From assembly GCA_022736535.1 (NCBI GenBank), contig DZCT01000271.1, positions 1 through 7,029 of the forward strand: a stretch of 7,029 nt of DNA. Reading direction: 5' to 3'. Below the pieces are notes generated by a model. That model saw only the letters and a program-made list of their open reading frames with translations. It was not told where the DNA came from and ran no database searches. This document shows positions 1-6,561 of the stretch, one piece after another; position 1 is the first letter of the stretch; each line of letters opens with the position of its first letter. Origin of the DNA: Desulfatirhabdium butyrativorans (GTDB lineage Bacteria > Desulfobacterota > Desulfobacteria > Desulfobacterales > JAIFKL01). Both the position numbers and the translations under genes were made by a program.

Positions 1-1
1 C

Positions 2-149
2 GGTAGTGGTGTAGAATAGGTGATTTCGGGGTGTCATTCTGAGCGTAGCGAAGAATCTCTTTTTCTATAATACACTGTTATAATAAAAGATTCTTCGCTG
101 CGCTCAGAATGACAGGGACAGGGTTCGTCACCTCTTCTACACCACTACC
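2..149. mobile_element. Nested palindromic (MITE-like) repeat element at the RHS 3' end
   Basis: This is an imperfect inverted repeat of about 148 bp. The outer arms are 2-23 and 128-149 and match at 21 of 22 bases; they begin GGTAGTGGTGTAGAA. The inner arms are 32-58 and 88-114 and match at 26 of 27 bases; they begin TGTCATTCTGAGCG. The arms are separated by dissimilar short spacers, and an AT-rich loop lies at about 59-87. There is no coding capacity. The architecture is that of a non-autonomous miniature transposable element or a REP-like element. From memory, the inner arm resembles a dispersed repeat seen in many bacterial genomes. The right outer arm carries the TAG that ends the RHS reading frame. 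Any target duplication on the left lies outside the window, so transposition itself is not shown. The large hairpin could also act as a transcription barrier, although no T-tract follows it. Confidence 0.75.
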
Positions 150-570
150 CAAAATTTTTACCCGTAAGTTTAGCTTCAACTGCTTGGCTTGCCTGATTCA
201 CAGTTTCACCGATAGCGCCAGCGGCAAGATTCGCAGATACACCACCTAAAAAACCGACGGCAGCTCCGGCTCCAAATGTAGCAGCACTTACAGCACCTGT
301 AATTGCTCCGCTTGCTGCTACACCGACAATGCTTCCAACACTAATATTATCTGAAGTAGCACAATAGATAGCAGTATTTATCGCAGCACCAATCGCAGCA
401 CCAATAACGATATGTGCTAATTTTCCGTCCTTATCAACATAGTTAAGTGGTTTATTTAGTGAATAACTGTATGGATTAAGGGATTGTGAAGACTTGATTA
501 GTCTATTTAGGTCATCAAGACATACCAGAGTATCTGTTGAAATAAAACAATTTCGTAAAGAATAATAATA
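145..570 (-). other. AT-rich C-terminal tip with a sharp composition break near 570
   Basis: By hand count, 421-570 is 44/150 G+C (29%), whereas 571-720 is 81/150 (54%). The break falls at about residue 401 of the C-terminal fragment, within the YFEARYYYS part of the RHS core and some 45 residues before the YVDKDG boundary. The Gly/Ala-rich tip further left rises again to roughly half G+C because of its Ala and Gly codons. RHS genes are known to pair a conserved GC-rich core with exchangeable AT-rich C-terminal tips. The abrupt step is therefore read as a tip-exchange junction. Confidence 0.55.
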
Positions 571-1770
571 CCTCGCCTCAAAATACTGCAAGCCGCTTTC
601 CTTATCCCGCTCCTTGCCCGTAAACCTGTAGTCTGTCCGGGCAAGCTTCTGATGTTCAAGTCTCGGGCTGCCGTAAGGATAATTCACCATCTGCTCGGTA
701 ACCTCGGCATTGCCCGAAAGGCTCATAGCGGTTGACCCCAGATGGTCGTGCAGATAAAAGGCAGACGGCATCAGGGCAGCGGCAGAATCCGCAATACCTT
801 CAGCCCGTGCAATCCGGCTGGTTCCGGCATAGACATATTTCATCAGCTTTCCGTCACGGATTTCGCAAAACTTGTCAATATACAGCGCCTCTGTTTTTGA
901 ACCGTCTGCTGAATTGCTCACACTTTTCTTTTTCCGGGTGTCGGTGTAGTCATAGATATACGATGCCGTTTTTGTTCCCTCTGTCAAGGCGACCAGCCGG
1001 TCTTTGTAATCCCATGACAATGCCATGCCTCTGTCTGTCGTCATGTTGCCGTTATCATCATAAGTAAAACTCATGGGACCGTCGGCTCCCTTCTGCGTTC
1101 CGGTAATGGCATGGGGACCCGGATCATCGCCCGCATTTCTCCCGACACGGTTTTGCGTTCCGACTCTGCCGCCGCTGCTCATTGCGCCCAAATCCATGAG
1201 CGGATCAGGAACGATGAGCGAGGCGTTTTTGCTGACCATATTGCCGATGCGGTCGTAGCGATAGCTGATTGCGCCGTAAATCGTGGAATTTGCCGCCTGC
1301 GTGAGACGATACAGCGAGTCATAGACAAAAGACTGCGTGGCATTGAATTTCCGGGCAGTATCCGAGGGAATACCCAATTCCGCACCGATAGCATCTAAAA
1401 CTGGATTGCCCCTGTTGTCCGTGATTTCCGTAATATCGGAAACCGTGTCATAAGTATAAGTCAAATCCTGAAGCGCAAGACTATCCTTTGAGCGGACTGT
1501 TTTCAGGCGGCTTAACCGCAGGCGTGAGTCATAAGCATAAGTCGTTGCCGTGCCGCAGGCAAGCTTCAGCAGGGCATTCTGTCCCGCAGGATTGTAGTCA
1601 TAGCTGTCAATGACATTCGGAACGGATTCGAGCAGTCCCCTGTTGTTATAACTATATGAAATATAGGACTGATCCGGATAGATCAGCTTGCTCACCCGAT
1701 CCATGGAATCGTATTCCATTCCGGCATAAAAATTCTCAAGCGCATCGTTATTGACGATTCGCTTCATCAC
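145..1770 (-). CDS. C-terminal fragment of the RHS toxin-shell protein (RHS core plus pre-toxin region)
   Basis: This is the downstream part of the large RHS gene, 541 residues if counted from the GTG at 1770. That start is only nominal. The frame is open back to 1908, and the upstream sequence encodes good RHS text (NTKGFLSYVKDQSGEE, then YDERGRVEW), so translation should enter from the upstream frame. YD repeats fill residues 15-280. The RHS core follows: HDHLGST at 341-347, YPYG at 364-367, YRFTGKERDKESGLQYFEARYY at 381-402 (the conserved core signature), and NPYSYSLNKPLNYVDKDG at 432-449. The last motif is where RHS/TcC proteins normally end the shell and self-cleave; here DKDG replaces the usual DPxG. 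After it comes a hydrophobic Gly/Ala-rich stretch (about 453-522) typical of the segment before an RHS toxin. The protein then stops at GKNFG, with the final Gly and the stop codon lying at the edge of the palindromic element. No toxin domain is present. RHS family membership is nearly certain; separate-gene status is doubtful. Confidence 0.85.
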   Translation of the reverse strand: MMKRIVNNDALENFYAGMEYDSMDRVSKLIYPDQSYISYSYNNRGLLESVPNVIDSYDYNPAGQNALLKLACGTATTYAYDSRLRLSRLKTVRSKDSLALQDLTYTYDTVSDITEITDNRGNPVLDAIGAELGIPSDTARKFNATQSFVYDSLYRLTQAANSTIYGAISYRYDRIGNMVSKNASLIVPDPLMDLGAMSSGGRVGTQNRVGRNAGDDPGPHAITGTQKGADGPMSFTYDDNGNMTTDRGMALSWDYKDRLVALTEGTKTASYIYDYTDTRKKKSVSNSADGSKTEALYIDKFCEIRDGKLMKYVYAGTSRIARAEGIADSAAALMPSAFYLHDHLGSTAMSLSGNAEVTEQMVNYPYGSPRLEHQKLARTDYRFTGKERDKESGLQYFEARYYYSLRNCFISTDTLVCLDDLNRLIKSSQSLNPYSYSLNKPLNYVDKDGKLAHIVIGAAIGAAINTAIYCATSDNISVGSIVGVAASGAITGAVSAATFGAGAAVGFLGGVSANLAAGAIGETVNQASQAVEAKLTGKNFG

Positions 1771-4700
1771 CCATTCAACCCGTCCCCGCTCGTCATAAGA
1801 ATTATGCTCTTCGCCGGACTGGTCTTTGACATAAGACAGAAAACCTTTGGTGTTCCGAGCTGTAATGCCTGTCCCTGCCTGTCCGGGATTCTCAAACGGC
1901 GGATCACATCAGCGACATCGGTTTTGCCGTCTTTGTTCAGATCATAAGCTGAATAAAATACCTCGCTTAAAACAGAATCGCTCACCGCTGCTGCCGGGTC
2001 GCTCTGAATATTTTCCACCGCAAGGGGACCGAAAGGTTCATCATAGTGATAGGTTACATCTGCTTCGCTTTTTCCCTGCCCGTAGTATTCGGCAGTCAGA
2101 CGATTCACGCCGTCATAAGTGTATTCAATGACTTGCCCCTTGGCGTCTGTGGTTTTAACGAGATTTCCGGCATCGTCATAGATGTAGTACATCTTGCCCC
2201 GATCCGGGTCATTCATAAAAGTCTTTCTTTTGAGACCGTCATATTGGATAATCTTCTGATTTCCCTGTGAATCCGTATAAGCGGTCAGATTGTCCAGAAT
2301 ATCATAGCTGTAAGTTGTTTTCCATTCCGTAGGACTGCTTAACGCCTCGCCCGAATCACTCAGTTTGACAATTTCAAATACCTGCCGGAGCCTGCCTTTT
2401 CCGTCTTTGTCCTGCAAACCGTCTTCAACATACCGCATCCCGCAGCCGACATGCAGAGAATCGCTTCGGGTCTGTTCTTCATCCTGAACCGTTTTGGACA
2501 AAGGTTTGTAAGCCGTGAGCGAATAGCTTTTATCGGGCTGAACCGCCTTAATCTCCCGCGCCAGCGCATCATAAAAATGTTCGGTAAACCCCACTCCCTC
2601 TGTTAAAGGAGTTGTAAAATCAAGGGTTCCGGTCTCAAAATAGGGGAGATATTTCTTCCTCGGCTGCTGGCGGGCGTTGAACTGAACCGTGTCGCTGACC
2701 ACAATCTGCCCCGGGTTTTCGCCTTCGGAGCGAGTCATAATCTTTCTGCTTAATCCGTCATAAAAAGTCCGGGAGCTTAAAAATCCGTCGCTGCTTTGGT
2801 CCCGCTGCCGGGTTTCCACCCAATTGATGAGCTTTCCGCCGCCCAATTCATGCGCCAGAACGTAGTCGTATTCAAGGGTATGCCCGGTATCCGGCGGTTT
2901 TGTAATCGAGGTCAGACGCCCGAAAGTATCGTAAGCGTAACTTGAGGTATGTCCGTTAAAATCTGTCGAAGCCGTCATCACCCCGAAGCCGCAGTCATAG
3001 CTCGCGGACATGACTAACTCACTGTTTCCGGTATGAATGGTTTCTCTGACCGGAAAAGTATGAAAAGTGTCGTCGTAAAGCAATTCCCGCCAGTGTCCGG
3101 GCTGCGCCGGATAAAGCGGATCATAAGTGGCAATGATATTTCCGTATTCGTCATAGTCATTTCGGCCAGAGAGCGCATAATGATCCCCGCTGATCCAGTC
3201 TTCGCTTCGGGTCAGATTGCCTTTGCTCACTGCGCCGAGGCTTGAATTTCCGTCATAGTAATGCCGTGTTTTTGCAAATACAGCTCCGTTTTCGTCTGTA
3301 GTCTTGCTTTCAACCGCTTTATCCAATATCCATAGGGCATTGCCAGACGGGTATGCGGCAGTGTAAGTCGTCTGGGTGATTCGCTCGTCATCCCATCCGG
3401 CATCCATTCTGCCGTATTCGGTCTCTTTGGTCATATTGCCGTAATTGTCATAAGCAAATTCCCATTTCAACTGAACCGGGGTTCCGCTGCCTTTTTCCAG
3501 AATATCCCGTGTTTTTGCCTTCTGATAGGGAAAAGTGACTTTGCGGATGTCGCCGCCGGCTCCGGAGCCGAGAATACGGGTTCCATATAGGTAGTTTTCA
3601 CGGTAAAACACTTCTCCGGCAGAAGCCCGGGCTTCCAATGCCAGCGGCTTTCCCTTCAGAGATTTCTGAACATCTCCGGTGTCAAACTGATATGCCATGA
3701 ACAGATCAGGCGCAGACACATCGCCGGTTTCTTTTTTCTCTGCCTGTGCAAAACCCCGAAATTCTTTTTCATTGCCGTCATAGTAGCCGTCATGGTAGTA
3801 AAACTCGGTGGTATAAGTGTTCAGACCGTCGTCGTTTTCCACTTTTGCCACTACCGGAACCGGAAACGGCACGCTTTTTGACCAAGGCTTTCCCGCGTCC
3901 CGGTCCCGAATCATGTCTTCCACGCTGGAACGATAAGAAATTGTCGTTGTCTTACCAATGCCGTTGGTGATGGTTTTCAACTGATAGGGCTGTTCGCCCG
4001 GCGCAAAATCCAAATAGGCAAAGGTCTGATCCCCGCCCCCGGGATGAGTATTCCATAAAATATCTGTAGAACCGTTTCCGTTCATATCTGCCTGACGGAA
4101 CACGGTAAAAGAATCCGTATAAGGCGCAGAAACCTTGAAAGGCTCGGCAAAACGTCCCACAGCAGGCGATTCAGGGTGAAGTCCGAGATTGATCCACACG
4201 AAAACCTGCCCGGTTCCCACATACAGCGCATCGCTCATGCCGTCGCCGTTGACATCGGCAATGAGCAGACGGCTTTCATCGCTCACGCCAAAGGGCGGAT
4301 TCGACATGCTCACGGCAGTTCCAAATTCGCCGAAGCCTTTGCCGGGATAATACGAACACAGATCATTTTGAATCCACAGCAAATCCTGAATCCGGTCCCC
4401 GTTCATGTCTGCCAGCCGCACGTATGAACGGTCAAACTGAAGATTGGCGTTGGGTAAAGCAGGCGTGAAGGCATTGCTCCATCTGCCGCTTTTCAGATTC
4501 AGCCAGACCATACTGCCGGAAAGCCCTGTCTGCATGACATCCGTGCGTTTGTCGTTGTTCAGATCAACCGGTCTGACATTTTTATCCTGAAAATTGAATC
4601 CCGCATTGGCAATCAAGCCCCCGGATTCCCATTTAAATTCCATGTCCGTATTTTTGATACGGTAGAACTGCATATCTGTGCCGAACAAATCCAAGAGATC

Positions 4701-5933
4701 GGTTCTGCCGTCGCTGTCCATGTCCGCTAACTGCGTGGAATCCGCGCTGAGATAAATCAGCTTTGAAGATGAAGTCATGCCGGCTTTTTCAGACCATCGG
4801 ACGGTTCCGGCGCTGTCGGGTCCCATATTGAGATAATAGTCATGGATCACATCATTGGTGTCTAAAATATCCGGCAAACCGTCTGCATTCAGGTCAATCA
4901 GATCAATGTTGCCGTCGTTCAGGCTGAGTTTGGGCGCAGAAGGCATATCAGCCGGGACTGCGGATGCGCCCTGAAACCGAGTGTATGCAAACCGCGCCGG
5001 GGGCAGCGAACTGATGCCGTCTCTGCCGACCTGCGTAACGCTGGCAAGCAGCGAAAGCGGCTGAAAATCATCGGTAGTTTCATAAGTCAAGTGGTAGGAG
5101 CGGATTGCCTCATTTCCTGCTTTCATATAAATTGCTTTGCAGCGATATGCGGTTCTCAGTTCATATCCGGGGCGGTAATCCGTAAGAATATCGGGACGGG
5201 GTTCATAGTCAAAGGCAATCGTCATCGTGCCGTTATACTGAATTTTGGCGCAGTACAACTGAAAGCCCGCATCTTTTTTCTCATAGAAGAACTGAATCGT
5301 GTTGCCGTTGGTATCGCTCATGTCTTCAAGAAGCCATAAGAAAATTCTGCCGGAGTCATCCTGAATCCGTGCGCCTGCGGTCATGCCGAAGCGGAGAACC
5401 GTGCCGTCTTTGCGGGTTCCTGTCCACCCGCCTGCGGAGCGGGCAAATTTTACGAAACTGCCTTCGTTTTCGCAACGGAATGAGCCGTCGGCAAGGGGAA
5501 CTAATTCTTCGCCGTCGGAAAAGACAAAGGTATCAAATTCATCCGCTTCGTCGGTCTCTCCGTCTTTGTCATTGTCTGTGCCGTCTTTGTCAGGAAAATC
5601 GGTATAATAGGGCAGTCCTTTGTCTGTCTGTCTCTGAATATAGGGAATGTCTGATTTCCATCCCAGACCGAAGATGCCGTTGCCGTTGCCGCTGTTGTAT
5701 GTCAGCGAGAGTTCAGGCGCAAAACCGGCTCTCCCCGGCGGCGTTTTAAGGGGAATTCTGTAGGGCGCAGTGCCGGAATTTAACTGAGGTTCAAAGGATT
5801 CTCCCAGCCCTTCGATAGACCCGGGACCCGAAGGAAGGGATAAGACGCTGGGTTTTACGCCGGATTTGTCAACGCCGGCAAAAGCAATGTTTGAAATCAG
5901 CAGTAATAAGATTAAAAAAACTGAGCGTTTCAT
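1767..5933 (-). CDS. Secreted SpvB/TcB-like and RHS YD-repeat protein, N-terminal part
   Basis: This 1388-residue product resembles the shell of Tc-toxin BC subunits and related polymorphic toxins, which encapsulate a toxic C-terminus. A Sec signal peptide lies at 1-19 (basic KR, hydrophobic LILLLLIS, cleavage after AFA). The SpvB domain starts at about 33 (LPSGPGSIEGLGESFEPQLN, then LSLTYNSGNGNGIFGLGW, RQTDKG). An acidic DxDG-type insert lies at 115-134. Six calcium-loop (FG-GAP/VCBS-like) repeats start at residues 347, 404, 457, 509, 560 and 616, for example DLNADGLPD and DVNGDGMSD. Their 51-57-residue spacing fits a six-bladed propeller like that of TcB. A TcdB-middle-like segment follows (about 650-740: TNGIGKTTTISYRSS, EFRGFAQAE). 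YD repeats fill about 825-1300 (YAYDTFGRLTSI, YIYDDAGNLVKTTD). A dockerin-like loop lies at 1331-1342. The start is fixed by GGAGGA six bases upstream. The last 30-40 residues, up to the TGA at 1767, are out-of-frame sequence after a frameshift. The intact gene would be about 1929 codons long. Family is secure; target and partner are unknown. Confidence 0.88.
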   Translation of the reverse strand: MKRSVFLILLLLISNIAFAGVDKSGVKPSVLSLPSGPGSIEGLGESFEPQLNSGTAPYRIPLKTPPGRAGFAPELSLTYNSGNGNGIFGLGWKSDIPYIQRQTDKGLPYYTDFPDKDGTDNDKDGETDEADEFDTFVFSDGEELVPLADGSFRCENEGSFVKFARSAGGWTGTRKDGTVLRFGMTAGARIQDDSGRIFLWLLEDMSDTNGNTIQFFYEKKDAGFQLYCAKIQYNGTMTIAFDYEPRPDILTDYRPGYELRTAYRCKAIYMKAGNEAIRSYHLTYETTDDFQPLSLLASVTQVGRDGISSLPPARFAYTRFQGASAVPADMPSAPKLSLNDGNIDLIDLNADGLPDILDTNDVIHDYYLNMGPDSAGTVRWSEKAGMTSSSKLIYLSADSTQLADMDSDGRTDLLDLFGTDMQFYRIKNTDMEFKWESGGLIANAGFNFQDKNVRPVDLNNDKRTDVMQTGLSGSMVWLNLKSGRWSNAFTPALPNANLQFDRSYVRLADMNGDRIQDLLWIQNDLCSYYPGKGFGEFGTAVSMSNPPFGVSDESRLLIADVNGDGMSDALYVGTGQVFVWINLGLHPESPAVGRFAEPFKVSAPYTDSFTVFRQADMNGNGSTDILWNTHPGGGDQTFAYLDFAPGEQPYQLKTITNGIGKTTTISYRSSVEDMIRDRDAGKPWSKSVPFPVPVVAKVENDDGLNTYTTEFYYHDGYYDGNEKEFRGFAQAEKKETGDVSAPDLFMAYQFDTGDVQKSLKGKPLALEARASAGEVFYRENYLYGTRILGSGAGGDIRKVTFPYQKAKTRDILEKGSGTPVQLKWEFAYDNYGNMTKETEYGRMDAGWDDERITQTTYTAAYPSGNALWILDKAVESKTTDENGAVFAKTRHYYDGNSSLGAVSKGNLTRSEDWISGDHYALSGRNDYDEYGNIIATYDPLYPAQPGHWRELLYDDTFHTFPVRETIHTGNSELVMSASYDCGFGVMTASTDFNGHTSSYAYDTFGRLTSITKPPDTGHTLEYDYVLAHELGGGKLINWVETRQRDQSSDGFLSSRTFYDGLSRKIMTRSEGENPGQIVVSDTVQFNARQQPRKKYLPYFETGTLDFTTPLTEGVGFTEHFYDALAREIKAVQPDKSYSLTAYKPLSKTVQDEEQTRSDSLHVGCGMRYVEDGLQDKDGKGRLRQVFEIVKLSDSGEALSSPTEWKTTYSYDILDNLTAYTDSQGNQKIIQYDGLKRKTFMNDPDRGKMYYIYDDAGNLVKTTDAKGQVIEYTYDGVNRLTAEYYGQGKSEADVTYHYDEPFGPLAVENIQSDPAAAVSDSVLSEVFYSAYDLNKDGKTDVADVIRRLRIPDRQGQALQLGTPKVFCLMSKTSPAKSIILMTSGDGLNG
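1849..1907 (-). other. Frameshift junction within the RHS gene
   Basis: The upstream frame is correct at least through the calcium loop ending at 1908, because the downstream frame has a TGA at 1909-1911 inside that loop. The downstream frame is correct from about 1854 leftward, where NTKGFLSYVKDQSGEE and YDERGRVEW match the usual YD-repeat pattern. The shift therefore lies between these limits. Restoring one base joins the two frames: 145-5933 is 5789 bases, one short of a multiple of three. No long homopolymer and no X XXY YYZ slippery heptamer is visible, which argues for a mutation or an assembly error rather than programmed frameshifting. Confidence 0.8.
1893..1943 (-). other. Dockerin/EF-hand-like calcium loop embedded in the RHS repeats
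   Basis: Residues 1331-1347 of the N-terminal product read DLNKDGKTDVADVIRRL. Asp, Asn, Asp, Gly, Asp and Asp fall at positions 1, 3, 5, 6, 9 and 12, followed by a short helix, as in one repeat of a type I dockerin. Dockerins normally have two such repeats; only one is legible here, and the frameshift follows within about 20 residues. The loop lies between two YD repeats, separated from the preceding one by an Ala/Ser-rich linker (SDPAAAVSDSVLSEV). It could be a calcium-stabilised insertion in the shell rather than a cohesin-binding module. Confidence 0.55.
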
Positions 5934-5939
5934 ATCTAT

Positions 5940-5945
5940 TCCTCC
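5940..5945 (-). promoter_or_regulatory. Ribosome binding site of the RHS gene
   Basis: On the minus strand GGAGGA lies six bases before the ATG at 5931-5933. It is a near-consensus Shine-Dalgarno sequence at good spacing and selects the start that exposes the signal peptide. No convincing promoter could be picked in the 70-base gap upstream, which is AT-rich and mostly occupied by a dispersed repeat. Confidence 0.75.
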
Positions 5946-5976
5946 GTAACCTATTCAAGAATAAGATTTTTTCTAT

Positions 5977-6004
5977 TAATTAAGTGAATCAGGGTTCAAA
6001 CAAT
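5977..6004 (+). repeat. Dispersed 28-bp repeat, copy 1 (between vapC and the RHS gene)
   Basis: This sequence matches 6978-7005 at 26 of 28 bases in the same orientation; both contain AAGTGAATCAGGGTTCA. A related inverted copy begins at 6859. Its last base is also the last base of the vapC stop codon (TAA on the minus strand, 6004-6006). Together with copy 2 it brackets the whole vapBC operon. Confidence 0.8.
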
Positions 6005-6372
6005 TAGGCAGCCCAATTTTCAATCATCAGGTTTTCAATTCTTCCGAAATGCCCCTCATTGTTCGTAACTAATATGCAGTTATTTGAACATGCTGTTGCC
6101 GCAATAAAAATATCCGAATCAGAAATTATCCTGCCTTTGCTTTTAAGAGACGCTTTTATCTCTCCGAAATATTTTCCCGCGCTTTCATCAAAAGGGATAA
6201 TCTTTATTTCGCTAAACAGTTCCTCGATTACATCAATATTTTCTTCCTTTTTAAGAGAATTATACGCTCCGAAATAAAGTTCTGCAACACTTATCGAAGA
6301 GATAGATACAGATTTTTTACCGGCTTGTTTTATTCTCCGGTCTATTGACGGATATTTGTTTTTAAGCCAATA

Positions 6373-6378
6373 AATAAT
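6373..6378. repeat. Target-site duplication, left copy
   Basis: AATAAT directly abuts the left terminal inverted repeat of the element inserted in vapC and is repeated at 6530-6535. On the coding strand it reads ATTATT and corresponds to the Ile-Ile of LLDTDII. Confidence 0.7.
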
Positions 6379-6529
6379 AGACATTATCGGAAATAAGCGG
6401 CGAATCTCCCGCAAAGGCGCAGGCGCCGCAGAGCCGCTGAAAATTGCAGGCAGAGGCAGTATTTCTTTCTTTCCGCCTTTGCGCCCTCTGCGTCCTTTGC
6501 GAGAACCTTTTTTATTTCCGATAAAGTCT
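6379..6529. mobile_element. 151-bp MITE-like element inserted in vapC
   Basis: The terminal inverted repeats are 18 bp, at 6379-6396 (AGACATTATCGGAAATAA) and 6512-6529, with one mismatch at position 5. The element is flanked on both sides by AATAAT (6373-6378 and 6530-6535), which looks like a target-site duplication. Because the target is an ATT repeat, a 3-bp duplication fits equally well. Inner arms share TCTC, then GCAAAGG and CGCAG (6405-6422 and 6488-6504). The right inner arm contains an imperfect 9-bp tandem of the GCAAAGGCG type, which accounts for the Lys/Gly/Arg-rich KGRRGRKGGK translation. There is no transposase, so mobilisation would have to come from a related element elsewhere. 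Precise removal restores the vapC frame. Confidence 0.88.
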
Positions 6530-6535
6530 AATAAT
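6530..6535. repeat. Target-site duplication, right copy
   Basis: AATAAT directly abuts the right terminal inverted repeat of the element inserted in vapC, matching 6373-6378. The minimal duplication could be only 3 bp because the site is an ATT repeat. The 3-bp version would restore LLDTDIIIYWL, which fits the PIN family slightly better. Confidence 0.7.
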
Positions 6536-6561
6536 ATCCGTATCAAGAAGAAATGTTTTCT

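Noticed and set aside
59..87. Intrinsic terminator for the RHS gene in the left palindrome
   Set aside because: The stem is very long, the loop is AT-rich and no T-tract follows the stem on the minus strand, so it does not have the usual terminator form.
732..1398. Several plus-strand ORFs of 61-111 residues
   Set aside because: They are antisense to the RHS core and YD repeats, overlap one another and carry no recognisable motifs.
145..1770. Independent gene starting at GTG/ATG 1765-1770, coupled to the upstream stop by overlap
   Set aside because: The same frame upstream of that start encodes conserved YD-repeat sequence, so the overlap is a by-product of a frameshift.
1767..1908. Programmed -1 ribosomal frameshifting joining the two RHS frames
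   Set aside because: The direction would fit, but no slippery heptamer or clear downstream structure was seen in the overlap. A mutation or sequence error is simpler.
4060..4900. Regularly spaced recurring motif that could suggest a CRISPR or DNA repeat array
   Set aside because: The periodicity is of the protein calcium loops (DxNxDGxxD every 51-57 residues). The DNA copies differ and lie inside a coding frame.
5369..5749. Plus-strand Arg/Cys-rich 126-residue ORF
   Set aside because: It is antisense to the conserved SpvB domain, has biased low-complexity composition and lacks a recognisable domain. It is a shadow of the RHS gene.
6004..6546. 180-residue PIN protein starting at TTG 6546 with an N-terminal LLD motif
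   Set aside because: Residues 7-56 come from the inserted element, the LLD is an accidental shifted-frame reading, and the ATGA overlap plus MKKTFLLDTDII place the real start at 6565.
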